From: JAHECQ01 sp963775125
GTDB taxonomy: Bacteria > Actinomycetota > Acidimicrobiia > Acidimicrobiales > SZUA-35
Assembly: GCA_963775125.1 (NCBI GenBank)
Contig: CAVZHQ010000001.1
Coordinates: 124,001-188,000 of the forward strand
Length of the DNA stretch: 64,000 nt
Direction of reading: 5' to 3'
Part shown: in pieces, positions 15,795 to 23,885 of the stretch
Numbering within the stretch: position 1 is the first letter of the stretch
Layout of the letters: every line of letters starts with the position of its first letter
Made by a program: the position numbers and the translations under genes
The notes under the pieces: generated by a model
The model's input: only the letters and a program-made list of their open reading frames with translations
The model's database searches: none
Told to the model about the DNA's origin: nothing

Positions 15795-16541
15795 ATGGAC
15801 TTGGGAATCAACGGCCGGGTTGCACTGGTCACCGGTAGCTACCGCGGAACCGGCTCGGCCATCGCGGCGTCACTGGCCGCCGAGGGAGCGCACGTCCTGG
15901 TGCACGGTTTCGAACCGGGCCAGCCCGAACCGGTGGTCGAGACCATCGTCGCCCGCGGTGGGTCGGCCCGGGGGATCGTCGGCGACCTCTCGTCGGACGA
16001 GGGTGCAAGGGCCGTGCTCGACGCGGCCGGCGAACTCGACATCGTGGTCTGCAACTACGGCGTCGCCCAGGGCGGTCGCTGGAGCCAGGTCTCGACCGAC
16101 GCCTGGGTCGACGCCTACGACCGCAACGTCCTCACCGCCGTGCGCGTCGCCGCCGGGGCCGCCCCCGCGCTCGTCGAGCGCGGCTGGGGACGCATCGTGC
16201 TGCTGGGGACCGTCGGAACCATCCGACCGGCCGCCGTCCGGCCGCAGTACTACGGGGCCAAGGCGGCGTTGCCTGCCCTCACCGTCAGCTTGGCCAAGGA
16301 ACTGGCCGGAAGCGGCGTGACGGTCAATCTGGTCAGCCCGGGCCTCATCGCGACCCCCGAGGTCCTGGAACGACTGGGCGATCGGCCGGTCGGTGACGCC
16401 TTCCCCGGCATGAGCGGCCGTATCGCCCTTCCTTCCGAGGTCGCCGATCTGGTCACCTACGTCTGCAGCGAGCAAGCCGGCGCCATCACCGGAAGCAACT
16501 TCCGTATCGACGGCGGTAGCGCCGAGGCCGTTCAACCGTGA
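15795..16541 (+). CDS. Short-chain dehydrogenase/reductase (SDR)
   Basis: A 248-residue classical SDR with Rossmann fold. The cofactor motif is GSYRGTGSAIA (about residues 14-24), a variant of TGxxxGxG with Ser and Tyr. The Asn-containing strand VVCNYGVA replaces the usual NNAG. The catalytic Tyr-Lys pair is in PQYYGAKAAL, with the preceding conserved Ser position occupied by Gly/Thr in LLGTVGTI; this departure could affect catalysis or only reflect divergence. The C-terminal SNFRIDGGSAEA is typical. It lies 15 bases after the FAH gene and 10 before hisN. Substrate unknown. Confidence 0.85.
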   Translation: MDLGINGRVALVTGSYRGTGSAIAASLAAEGAHVLVHGFEPGQPEPVVETIVARGGSARGIVGDLSSDEGARAVLDAAGELDIVVCNYGVAQGGRWSQVSTDAWVDAYDRNVLTAVRVAAGAAPALVERGWGRIVLLGTVGTIRPAAVRPQYYGAKAALPALTVSLAKELAGSGVTVNLVSPGLIATPEVLERLGDRPVGDAFPGMSGRIALPSEVADLVTYVCSEQAGAITGSNFRIDGGSAEAVQP

Positions 16542-16551
16542 CCGTCCGACC

Positions 16552-17367
16552 ATGACCGGACCCTTCGTGCTGCCGGTCGACGAGGTCACCGCAATGGTGC
16601 AAGCCGCCGGCCAGTTGGCCTTGGGCTGGTTCCGTCGCGCCGGTTCCGAGCCGTTGACGGTCGAGAACAAGCTGGCGGCCGAGGGCCGTTTCGACCCGGT
16701 GACGGTGGCCGACCGCGCCGTCGAGGATGCCTTACGTCATGCCCTGCTCGAGCGATTCCCCGACCACCTGGTCTTCGGCGAGGAGCGAGGGGTCAGCGGC
16801 AACCCGGCCAGCGAGTACCGGTGGGTCATCGATCCGATCGACGGCACGAGGGCGTTCGTCACCGGACAACCCCAGTGGGGCACGTTGCTCGGCCTCCAAC
16901 ACGGTGACGAGGTGATCGCGGGTTGGTTGCACCAACCGACGCTCGGCCACACCTATGTGGGGGCCGACGGCCGCGCGGCGCTGCACGAGGGAGCATCGAG
17001 CTCGCCGTTGCGTGTCAGCGGTCAGACCGAGCTCGCCGACAGCATCCTTCTCTGCACCCATCCCGACATGTTCTCGCCGGGAGAGGAGGCTGCAGCCTTC
17101 GCCCGAGTCCAAGGGGCGGTTCGGCTCAGCCGCTTCAGCGGGGACTGCCTGAACTACGGGTACGTCGCCACCGGGTACGCAGATCTCGTGATCGAGGCCC
17201 AGCTCCAGCCCTACGACGTCATTCCGCTCATTCCGATCATCGAGCACGCCGGGGGCGTGATCACCGACCGTGACGGCAACCGCCCACTCGCCGGTGGCTG
17301 GGCCATTGCGGCCGCCTCACCCGAACTGCATCGAACGGCGCTGGAGCTGCTGAACCAGCAGCGCTGA
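16552..17367 (+). CDS. hisN: Histidinol-phosphatase, inositol-monophosphatase family (HisN type)
   Basis: A 271-residue metal-dependent phosphatase of the inositol monophosphatase fold. Metal ligands are in EERGVSG (Glu-Glu) and WVIDPIDGTRAFVTG (Asp-Pro-Ile-Asp-Gly-Thr), with the third site Asp in QPYDVIPLIPIIEHAGG. The segment FSGDCLNYGYVATGYADLVI is characteristic of the HisN branch, which removes phosphate from histidinol phosphate in histidine biosynthesis, rather than of inositol monophosphatase or CysQ. No other his genes are nearby, as usual for hisN. It ends 29 bases before the convergent tetR gene. Confidence 0.85.
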   Translation: MTGPFVLPVDEVTAMVQAAGQLALGWFRRAGSEPLTVENKLAAEGRFDPVTVADRAVEDALRHALLERFPDHLVFGEERGVSGNPASEYRWVIDPIDGTRAFVTGQPQWGTLLGLQHGDEVIAGWLHQPTLGHTYVGADGRAALHEGASSSPLRVSGQTELADSILLCTHPDMFSPGEEAAAFARVQGAVRLSRFSGDCLNYGYVATGYADLVIEAQLQPYDVIPLIPIIEHAGGVITDRDGNRPLAGGWAIAAASPELHRTALELLNQQR

Positions 17368-17396
17368 GGACCCCGGGTCGACGAGGGCGGGCAGGG

Positions 17397-17992
17397 TCAG
17401 TCAGGGTGCAGCCCGCGGAGTCCCCCCAGGCCAACGTCGTGAGGTCTCTGGCCAATTCGGCTCGGTCGAGCGCGGGACTGCGCTTCCAGAACCGAACCAT
17501 CCCTTCGGCCATCCCGACCATGCCGTGTGCCAGCGCCTGGCGGTGGGCCTCGCTCATTCCCTCGACAACGATGAGGTCGGCGATGCCGTTGGCCACCGAC
17601 TGTTCGACGGCGGCCGCGATGCCTGCCCACTCCTCGTCCTCGCGGCTGGCTCCTCCGAACAGCACCCGGAAACCGTCGGGATCGGCCTCGACGAAGGCCA
17701 GATACGCCTCGAAGCCGGTCTTGACCTGTTCGCGCGGCGAACCCGCACTCGCTGCAGCCTTGATGACGTTCTCCCGGAGGCGGTCCCCGACGTCCTCGAG
17801 CACGGCCTGATAGAGGTCGCGTTTGGACGCGAAATGCTGATAGAGCACCGGCTTGGTGACGCCGGCTTCCAGGGCGACGTCGTTCATGGACGTCTCGTGG
17901 AAGCCCCGGCGGGCGAAGACCTCGCGGGCGACTTCGATGAGCTGTGTTCGTCGCTGGCCTGCAGGCAACCGCCCGGAAATGGCGGACATCAC
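17397..17992 (-). CDS. TetR/AcrR family regulator (one-base deletion near C-terminus)
   Basis: A 198-residue TetR-family protein after correction. The helix-turn-helix is TSMNDVALEAGVTKPVLYQH (about residues 34-53). The C-terminal domain ends DRAELARDLTTLAWG, after which a run of six C (17422-17427; G on the coding strand) appears to have lost one base. Adding it back gives the family-typical end TTLAWGGLRGLHPD and a stop at 17397. Without correction the frame would run about 45 residues further into hisN. Its ATG overlaps the stop of the upstream small membrane protein, so it is the last gene of the minus-strand envelope group. Target genes are unknown. Confidence 0.85.
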
Positions 17993-18267
17993 CAGGTTCC
18001 GTCGCGGTCCGCCCGGTTGGCGGCCTTGACCCCGTACTTGAAGACCAAGGCCGGGGCAAGGAGGGCGGAACCGACGACGATGAGGACGATGACCAGAACC
18101 GAGATGGTCTTGGTGAATCCAGTCATGAAACCGATGAAGAAGACGACGCTGGCCGTGACGTACAGTGCGCTCCCGAGACGGAGCCCCTTCGACACCAGAT
18201 CGGCGACCTTCGCTCGCTGGGCCAGTACCGGGTCCTTGGAGGTCCTGGCCCGGTGGGATTCAGCCAT
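17989..18267 (-). CDS. Small membrane protein, function unknown
   Basis: A 92-residue protein with two hydrophobic segments: LGSALYVTASVVFFIGFMTG (about residues 31-50) and VLVIVLIVVGSALLAPALVF (about 57-76). The N-terminus is charged and probably cytoplasmic, and a short basic tail follows. I do not recognise a named family. It overlaps the DUF5317 gene by eight bases upstream and the tetR gene by four downstream, so the genes are translationally coupled. Confidence 0.75.
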   Translation of the reverse strand: MAESHRARTSKDPVLAQRAKVADLVSKGLRLGSALYVTASVVFFIGFMTGFTKTISVLVIVLIVVGSALLAPALVFKYGVKAANRADRDGTW

Positions 18268-19066
18268 GGTCGGACTCGATGATGGTCACATTGCCGCCTT
18301 GGACGGTCCCGACAGGGGAGGGAGAGGGGTTCGGGAGGGACGAGGGATACGGGGTATCGTCGACCTGGTCGAGGACGATCCGGGTGTCTCGCAGATCGAG
18401 GGAACTCGATGAAGCGGCTACCGAGCCGTCGGCCGACATCGCCTCTGGAACCGCGGTGGTGACCTCGTCGGGGAAGAGGTCGTCGATGGTCACGGTGCGC
18501 CGCGGCTGACGCAGAAGCAGGTGCATGGTGAGTACCACGAGGCCGGCAAGCATGACGAGGTCGCCGAAGGAGATGACATCGTCGAGGACCGGAACGGGGA
18601 CGATGTCGCCGAGCGGACGAAGGAGGGTGTTGGAGTCCTCGAACCGCCAGAGTCCGTTCAGGGCGTAGTCGGCGGGATCGCCGTCGAGCGGCATGCCGCC
18701 GACTGCCTTCAGCGATTCGACGCGGAGTGGAACGTACCCGTTGACCAGCACGGCCATGAGGTTCAGGGTGAGTCCGAAGCCGGTGATGGCAGCGCCCTTG
18801 AGGTGCACGTTGAGCATGGTGACGCCAACGAGCAGGGCGACCCCGACGAGGTAGAGCGAAAGACGGGCGGGAAGGTCGCCCCACTGCTCGGCCGACTGCA
18901 GCACAACGCCAACCAACAACAGCGGCCAATAGCGGACCTGGACGGACTTGACGGCGGACAACGAGCCGCCTCGAATCAGACCGAGGGCCACGCCGAGTGC
19001 GATAGCGAGCGGTGTGAGGAGCATGATCAGCGCGAATGCTAGCGACCAAACGCCCCCGGTTCTCAT
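18260..19066 (-). CDS. DUF5317 family integral membrane protein
   Basis: A 268-residue membrane protein resembling the DUF5317 family found in actinobacteria and some Firmicutes. Helices alternate through the first 190 residues (for example FALIMLLTPLAIALGVALGL and YWPLLLVGVVLQSAEQW). Family features are GLTLNLMAVLVNGYVPLRV and DVISFGDLVMLAGLVVLTMH. The last 80 residues are a polar, Ser/Asp-rich cytoplasmic tail without recognisable domains. The ATG at 19066 overlaps the end of the lipoprotein gene. Function is unknown; its position with a sortase and a septum-formation lipoprotein hints at an envelope role, which is only inference. Confidence 0.75.
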   Translation of the reverse strand: MRTGGVWSLAFALIMLLTPLAIALGVALGLIRGGSLSAVKSVQVRYWPLLLVGVVLQSAEQWGDLPARLSLYLVGVALLVGVTMLNVHLKGAAITGFGLTLNLMAVLVNGYVPLRVESLKAVGGMPLDGDPADYALNGLWRFEDSNTLLRPLGDIVPVPVLDDVISFGDLVMLAGLVVLTMHLLLRQPRRTVTIDDLFPDEVTTAVPEAMSADGSVAASSSSLDLRDTRIVLDQVDDTPYPSSLPNPSPSPVGTVQGGNVTIIESDHG

Positions 19067-19803
19067 TCGGTGGGTTGCTCGGTCGTGGTGGTCGGAGGCG
19101 GCGGTTCCACGGAGTGGCAGACCACCCGGCGATCGCCGCGGTTCCACACGCCCTCGGTCGGTACGAACTCCTGGGCGACCCGGGTTGCGATCGAGTACGG
19201 CTGCTTGAACGCCTCTTCGAATCGCTGCAGGCAGACGCGGGCGGCGGCGCGTCGGAGCGAACGGTCGCCGGGGTAGTCGAGATCGGGGTCCCCGGGGCAC
19301 GCGACCGCGGTCAGCTGCCCGGGGGCCTCTTCGTCGTCGCCGAGGCAGAAGGTGGCGAAGACCTGGCCGAGGTTGCTTCCGTTGCAGTCGACGAGGGCCA
19401 GCATCGGTGGCGCAGGAATGGTGGTGGTCACCGGCAGGGTGTCGGGAATGGTCGGTTCGGTTTCGATGGTGGACTGCTCGTTCGCGTCCGGTTCCGGCTC
19501 TTCGCCCTGGTCGGAGGTCTCGACGGACTCGACCGACGTGGCGGTCGGGAGGTCGGCGAAACACTCCGTGGCAACGAGGTCGAGGTTGGGACTGATGCCC
19601 AGGAACACCGGCGGAACCGTCGTGGTCGTCAGAACCGCAGTGGAGGCAGGGCCGGAGCTCTCGGCGTCGGAGTTGTCCGAGTCGGAGTTCACGGCGCCGG
19701 TGTCGCCGGTTGTGTCCGAGGTGCAGGCCGCGCCGAAGAGGAGCATGGCTGCGAGCGCGGCGCACAGGATGCCGGCGTGGAGGGTCGCGGCGGGGCGGGT
19801 CAT
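19063..19803 (-). CDS. Lipoprotein with septum-formation-like domain
   Basis: A 246-residue exported lipoprotein: signal peptide with lipobox LLFGAAC (Cys27), followed by a low-complexity Ser/Asp/Thr linker. From about residue 140 it resembles the actinobacterial septum-formation domain, with paired cysteines: MLALVDCNGSNLGQVFATFC, a central CLQRFEEAFKQP, and the C-terminal PTEGVWNRGDRRVVCHS. The last dozen residues are Pro/Thr-rich. It is encoded directly downstream of a class E sortase gene and overlaps the DUF5317 gene. No LPxTG-type sorting signal is visible, so it is not itself a sortase substrate. Confidence 0.7.
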   Translation of the reverse strand: MTRPAATLHAGILCAALAAMLLFGAACTSDTTGDTGAVNSDSDNSDAESSGPASTAVLTTTTVPPVFLGISPNLDLVATECFADLPTATSVESVETSDQGEEPEPDANEQSTIETEPTIPDTLPVTTTIPAPPMLALVDCNGSNLGQVFATFCLGDDEEAPGQLTAVACPGDPDLDYPGDRSLRRAAARVCLQRFEEAFKQPYSIATRVAQEFVPTEGVWNRGDRRVVCHSVEPPPPTTTTEQPTE

Positions 19804-19822
19804 CGTCGGCCCAGTCTGGCGG

Positions 19823-20923
19823 CTAGAACGCCGGCAACATCCGATCGAGGTAGATGAACGTCGCGAACAGAACCGTGAGGAAGACCGGAGCGGTCAGGAG
19901 GTAGGCAGGGACTCGTCGCCAGGCTCGCCCGATGAGCCAGCCGCCAAGCAGCACCAAGCCGGCCAGCGCCGCCCACAGAAGCGTTGGTTGGAGGTTCTCC
20001 ATGTTCCAGCCGAGCGACTCGTCGAGGGACTCCGGCTCCTGGTCCGCTCCGGCGCCGACCGCGTCCTCGTCGGTGCTGTCGGACCCGACGGTGTTGGCAT
20101 CATCGAGCGCATCATCACCATCTGGTTCGTCAGCGCCCAACGCACCCTCCGAGGGCGCTTCGATGGTCGGGGCCGGTGCGCCGACCATCAACGCGGTGAC
20201 CACGATGCGTTGACGGGCTGATCGTTTGGGATGGCAGGCGGTGAGCGTGATCCGGTTGTCGCCGAAGTCGTTGATGATGTCGACCTGGGTGGGGTCCACG
20301 ATGAAATGGCCGGCCGTGCCGCCGTCAGGCGCGGTCTGGGGCATGACCTCGTAATAGAAGGTTCCCTGGAGGGTCTCGACCTCGATCATGTCGCCGGGGT
20401 CGAGCTTGTCGAGGTCGTAGAACGGTTGGCCGTAGGTGGTTCGATGCCCGGCGATGGCGGCATTGCCCGCTTGGCCCGGCAGCGGCGTGTTGCTGTAGTG
20501 CCCCGGCCCTTTTCGCAGGTCGTCGCGTCCCACGCCCTCGACGATCGCTCGCTCGAGCCCGATGGTCGGGATCCGGATGTAGCCGAGTGGCTCGCCCTGC
20601 TTCGGCAACAGTTCCGCCGCCAACTCCGGCGCGATGACCACCGGCTGGGTCGCCGGCGGACCGGTGGTCGTGGGAGCGTCACCCGGAGCCGTGGTGCTCG
20701 GCGAGGGGGTGGTGGTGGGTGGCGAAGCGGTCGGGGGTGTGGCGCCGAGCGCAGCCAGTTCGGCCTGGCGAGCCGCGAACTCGGTTTCCAGCCGGTCCTG
20801 GGCTCGGCTTTCGAGCAGACCGGTACCCCAGAGCTGGTACCCGGCGAACGCCAAGACGATCAGGCCGAGACCGATGAGGAGCCGCCCGAGGGCGCCGACG
20901 ATGAGGGAGAAGCGTGAGTTCAT
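19823..20923 (-). CDS. Class E sortase
   Basis: A 366-residue membrane-anchored transpeptidase. One helix near the N-terminus (LLIGLGLIVLAFAGYQLWG) is followed by a Pro/Thr-rich spacer. The sortase barrel begins with LGYIRIPTIGLERAIVEGVG (about residue 115) and contains the catalytic His in AIAGHRTTYG and the Cys in ITLTACHPKRSARQRIVV, with the Arg a few residues later. This TLTxC...R layout is that of actinobacterial class E enzymes, which attach proteins to the cell wall. An acidic stretch and two further hydrophobic segments follow the barrel, an unusual C-terminal membrane anchor. No substrate with a sorting signal is encoded in this window. TACCCT at 20950-20955 may be its -10. Confidence 0.9.
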   Translation of the reverse strand: MNSRFSLIVGALGRLLIGLGLIVLAFAGYQLWGTGLLESRAQDRLETEFAARQAELAALGATPPTASPPTTTPSPSTTAPGDAPTTTGPPATQPVVIAPELAAELLPKQGEPLGYIRIPTIGLERAIVEGVGRDDLRKGPGHYSNTPLPGQAGNAAIAGHRTTYGQPFYDLDKLDPGDMIEVETLQGTFYYEVMPQTAPDGGTAGHFIVDPTQVDIINDFGDNRITLTACHPKRSARQRIVVTALMVGAPAPTIEAPSEGALGADEPDGDDALDDANTVGSDSTDEDAVGAGADQEPESLDESLGWNMENLQPTLLWAALAGLVLLGGWLIGRAWRRVPAYLLTAPVFLTVLFATFIYLDRMLPAF

Positions 20924-20994
20924 GGGCAAGGGTGGAGCGGGAACGCCTGAGGGTAGAGGTTCCGCGCCGTCCCGAAGAGTAACGGCGCAAAAGA

Positions 20995-21060
20995 GGACTG
21001 TCTGAACAGGACTGTCTGAACAGGGACTGTCTCAACAGGGACTGTCTGAACAGGGACTGG
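20995..21060. repeat. Four tandem 15-bp palindromic repeats between sortase and ccmA
   Basis: GGACTGTCTGAACAG repeats at 20995-21008 (one base short), 21009-21023, 21024-21038 (one substitution) and 21039-21053, with a partial fifth unit at 21054-21060. Each unit contains the inverted pair CTGT/ACAG around four bases. The array ends 13 bases before the candidate -10 of ccmA and covers its -35 position, and lies upstream of the divergent sortase promoter, so regulator binding is plausible. Confidence 0.9.
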
Positions 21061-21073
21061 GCTCCGTCCGTCC

Positions 21074-21079
21074 TATCGT
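21074..21079 (+). promoter_or_regulatory. Candidate -10 element of the ccm operon
   Basis: TATCGT lies 9 bases before the GTG at 21089. Its -35 position falls inside the 15-bp repeat array. Confidence 0.45.
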
Positions 21080-21088
21080 TGCACCCTG

Positions 21089-21790
21089 GTGATCCAACCC
21101 GACTCCATGGCCGAGCCTTCCGCTGTTTCTGCCCAACGGGTGGTTCGGCTTCGCGATGCCGTCTGTCTTCTCGGAAATTTTCCCGCGTTGGCCGGGGCGG
21201 ACCTCGAGCTTCGCTCGGGTGAGGTGGTGTTGCTGGAGGGGCCGAACGGAGCAGGAAAGTCGACCCTGTTGCGACTGTGCGCCGGCCTGATCACGCTGCG
21301 CCAGGGAACCGGCGATGTCCTTGGTCACGATCTGGGTACCCGGGCGGGCCGCCACCAGGTTCGTCGGGAGGTGGGACTGCTCGCCCACCATTCGGCGCTC
21401 TACAGCGAACTCTCCGTCGAGGAGAACGTTCGCTTCTGGGCGCGGGCGAATCGGGCGTTCGATGCCGACCTCGAACCTGCGCTCGATCGCCTCGGCCTGG
21501 CCGGCCGGCTTCGAGCGGTTCCGGTTGGCGGTCTGTCCGCCGGTCAACGCCGGCGAACCGCGCTCGCGGTTGTCGTGTGTCGACGAGCGCGGCTCTGGCT
21601 GCTCGATGAACCGCACGCCGGTCTCGATGCCGACGGCCGTGACCTCATCGATGGCCTCGTACGAGATGCGGCCGCTGCAGGGGCGACGGTCCTGTTCTCG
21701 TCCCACGAGATCGATCGAGCGACCGACTTGGCCGACCGTGTGATCGAGGTCGTCGGGGGTCGGACTCGACCGGCGGGGGATCGGGCGTGA
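21089..21790 (+). CDS. ccmA: Haem exporter ATP-binding protein CcmA
   Basis: ATPase of the CcmABCD complex, which releases holo-CcmE during System I cytochrome c maturation. The 233-residue protein has Walker A GPNGAGKST (residues 51-59), signature LSAGQRRR (about 151), Walker B LWLLDEPHAGLD and the switch His in LFSSHEIDRA. It opens a compact run of nine genes with overlaps of one to eight bases or gaps under ten. The GTG start has a -10 element nine bases upstream; ATG at 21107 is an alternative. Confidence 0.92.
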   Translation: MIQPDSMAEPSAVSAQRVVRLRDAVCLLGNFPALAGADLELRSGEVVLLEGPNGAGKSTLLRLCAGLITLRQGTGDVLGHDLGTRAGRHQVRREVGLLAHHSALYSELSVEENVRFWARANRAFDADLEPALDRLGLAGRLRAVPVGGLSAGQRRRTALAVVVCRRARLWLLDEPHAGLDADGRDLIDGLVRDAAAAGATVLFSSHEIDRATDLADRVIEVVGGRTRPAGDRA

Positions 21791-22494
21791 GGGCCGTACC
21801 CGAGCTGCTGGGTGATGCCTGGTTGGTCGCGGTGAAGGACCTTCGCATCGAACGGGCGTCGCGCGTCCTGACCAGTCAGGTGTTGCCGTTCGGTCTCATC
21901 GTCCTGATCCTGTTCGGCTTCGGGATCTCGCCCGATCGGCGGGTGGTCGAAGCCGACCGAACGGTGCTCGAACAGGTCGCGCCCGGCCTGTTCTGGCTGG
22001 CCGTCTTCTTCGCCTCGTTGCTGGCTCTTGGCCGATCCTTCGCCATCGAATCGGCCGACGGTGGGCTGGACGCCTTGAAGCTGACCGGACTCGATCCCTC
22101 GGGGGTGTTCCTGGGCAAGGCGGCCGCGGTGGCCGTCGAACTCCTGGTGCTCGAAGTCTTCCTGGGCGCCGGCGCGCTGCTGCTCTATGGGGCGCCACTG
22201 GGTCATCCGTTCCTGATGGCCGTCGTCGTCGTGGCAGCGACGGCCTCGATCGCCGCTGCCGGTACTCTGTACTCGGCGTTGGCCTCCGGGTCTCGGGTTC
22301 GGGAAACACTCGTGCCCATCCTGGTGCTCCCAGCGCTGGCCCCGGCGTTGCTCGGCGCCACCCTCGCCACCGAGGCCGCCCTCTTCGGACCGGCCGGCGA
22401 TGGCTGGCCCTGGGCGGGGTTGCTCGGAGCTTTCGCCGTCCTTTACCTCGGCGCAGGCATGCTGTCATTCGGTTTGATGCTGGAGGAAACGTGA
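21787..22494 (+). CDS. ccmB: Haem exporter permease CcmB
   Basis: A 235-residue permease with six hydrophobic segments that pairs with CcmA. Family features are the N-terminal WLVAVKDLRIERASR helix, PGLFWLAVFFASLLALGRSF (about residue 58), the charged loop ESADGGLDALKLTGLDPSGV and the later LYSALASGSRVRETLVPILV. Its ATG-type start overlaps the ccmA stop by four bases, and its end overlaps ccmC in the same way. Confidence 0.9.
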   Translation: MRAVPELLGDAWLVAVKDLRIERASRVLTSQVLPFGLIVLILFGFGISPDRRVVEADRTVLEQVAPGLFWLAVFFASLLALGRSFAIESADGGLDALKLTGLDPSGVFLGKAAAVAVELLVLEVFLGAGALLLYGAPLGHPFLMAVVVVAATASIAAAGTLYSALASGSRVRETLVPILVLPALAPALLGATLATEAALFGPAGDGWPWAGLLGAFAVLYLGAGMLSFGLMLEET

Positions 22495-23255
22495 GTCCCA
22501 ACCCCTCGAGCGTGAGCACTCCGAACGCGACCAGCCCGACCGGGTCGAAGCTGACCCGCGTCCTCGGTTCCCTCAGCCTTGCGTTCCTCGCGATCTTCCT
22601 GCTGTTCGGCCTGGTCCTGTCACCTCCCGAGGTGAACCAGCGGGAGGCCGTGCGACTGTTCTACATCCATGTGCCGTCGGCCGTGATCGCGCTCTACTTC
22701 GCCTTCGGGCTCACCGCAGTGGGCAGCATCATGTACCTGCGCAAACGTTCCACGTTCTGGGACCTCCTCGCGTGGTCCGCGGCCGAGATCGGCGTCCTGT
22801 TCTGCGCCTTCACCCTGGTGACCGGGATGTTGTGGGGTCGCCCGACCTGGGGAGTGTTCTGGAAATGGGACCCCAGACTCACCAGCACGGCCATCTCGTT
22901 CGTACTGTTCATCGGCTACCTCGCGGTTCGGCAGCTCGACCTGAGCCCCGAGGCTCGAGCCAGCCGGGCGGCCGTGCTCGGCATCATCGGGTTCCTCAAC
23001 ACGATTGTCGTTCGATTCTCGGTCTCCTGGTGGCAGAGCCTGCACCAGGGAACCACCCTCAACCCGGTCGACACCCAGATGGACGGCCTGCATCTCCTGT
23101 CGTTCTTCTTGGGCTTCGTGACGCTCACGCTGGTGTTCTTCTGGCTGCTGGTGCATCGATTCCGGGTCGCCTGGCTGACCCACCAGGTCGGCGAAGCCGG
23201 GCTCGATCGAGCGCTGGCCGAACGTCGGGCCGAGGCCACGGGGAGGACCGTCTGA
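22491..23255 (+). CDS. ccmC: Haem-handling protein CcmC
   Basis: A 254-residue membrane protein of the haem-handling family that transfers haem to CcmE. The tryptophan-rich WWD-type motif is WGRPTWGVFWKWDPRLT (about residues 121-137), flanked by the predicted haem-ligand histidines in YIHVPSA (about 60) and WWQSLHQG (about 183). Six transmembrane helices are visible. A Ser/Thr/Pro-rich N-terminus of about 20 residues precedes the first helix. Start overlaps ccmB, and the stop overlaps the ccmD start. Confidence 0.93.
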   Translation: MSPNPSSVSTPNATSPTGSKLTRVLGSLSLAFLAIFLLFGLVLSPPEVNQREAVRLFYIHVPSAVIALYFAFGLTAVGSIMYLRKRSTFWDLLAWSAAEIGVLFCAFTLVTGMLWGRPTWGVFWKWDPRLTSTAISFVLFIGYLAVRQLDLSPEARASRAAVLGIIGFLNTIVVRFSVSWWQSLHQGTTLNPVDTQMDGLHLLSFFLGFVTLTLVFFWLLVHRFRVAWLTHQVGEAGLDRALAERRAEATGRTV

Positions 23256-23389
23256 TGTATTGGGGTTACGTGGTCATCGGATACGCAACGGTGTTCGGGG
23301 GGCTCGGCCTGTACGCCGTCTCGCTCATTCGACGGGGCCGGAAATTGGCCGATCAGGTCGAGCCGGATCGAAGGAGATTCCTTGACTGA
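23255..23389 (+). CDS. ccmD: Small haem exporter protein CcmD
   Basis: A 44-residue protein with a single transmembrane helix (YVVIGYATVFGGLGLYAVSL) followed by a basic stretch (IRRGRKLADQ). Size, topology and position between ccmC and ccmE identify it as CcmD, which stabilises the CcmC-CcmE interaction and holo-CcmE release. The ATG overlaps the ccmC stop (TGATG), and the 3' end overlaps ccmE by eight bases. Confidence 0.85.
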   Translation: MYWGYVVIGYATVFGGLGLYAVSLIRRGRKLADQVEPDRRRFLD

Positions 23390-23876
23390 GCACGAGCCGG
23401 GCGCCGATTCGGTTGCGCCCATCGACCTCACGCCTCGGGATCTGCCTGCAGCTCCCAAACGACGATCGATGCGGAACTGGGTGATCGTCGGCGCGTTGGC
23501 CATCGTTCTGGTGGGCATCCTCTATCAGGCGCTGACCAGCGCGCGCGTGTTCTTCTACAACGTCGATGAAGCCATCGCTCGAAAGGGCGAGCTGGGCACC
23601 GAGACGTTCCGCATCCAGGGGACCGTCATGAACGAGCCGGCAAACGTCGACGGTGCGATGGTGTTCACCATTGCGTTCAACGACGAGACCGCAGAGGTGC
23701 GCCACGTCGGCGACGAGCCATCGGATTTGTTCGAGGTGGGCATACCGATCGTGGCCGAGGGCCACTGGGAGGGCGCAGCGTTCGAGAGCAAGCAGTTGTT
23801 GGTCAAGCACTCCGAGTCCTACGTCGAGGACAATCCCGACCGACTCGTTCCTTCGAACATCCCCTCGGACAAGTAG
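23382..23876 (+). CDS. ccmE: Cytochrome c maturation haem chaperone CcmE
   Basis: A 164-residue membrane-anchored haem chaperone. One helix (WVIVGALAIVLVGILYQALT) precedes an OB-fold domain containing FRIQGTVMNEPANV and the C-terminal VKHSESYVEDN. His143 is the expected covalent haem ligand and Tyr147 the axial ligand, i.e. the HxxxY form rather than the CxxxY form of some archaea and sulfate reducers. The short tail after the motif is polar. It receives haem from CcmC and delivers it to CcmF. Confidence 0.92.
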   Translation: MTEHEPGADSVAPIDLTPRDLPAAPKRRSMRNWVIVGALAIVLVGILYQALTSARVFFYNVDEAIARKGELGTETFRIQGTVMNEPANVDGAMVFTIAFNDETAEVRHVGDEPSDLFEVGIPIVAEGHWEGAAFESKQLLVKHSESYVEDNPDRLVPSNIPSDK

Positions 23877-23885
23877 CACCGGTCC

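Noticed and set aside
18260..19765. Upstream extension of the DUF5317 gene into the lipoprotein gene
   Set aside because: The region before 19066 is out of frame with the lipoprotein and reads as Arg/Pro-rich shadow sequence; ATG 19066 overlaps the lipoprotein stop as expected for coupled genes.
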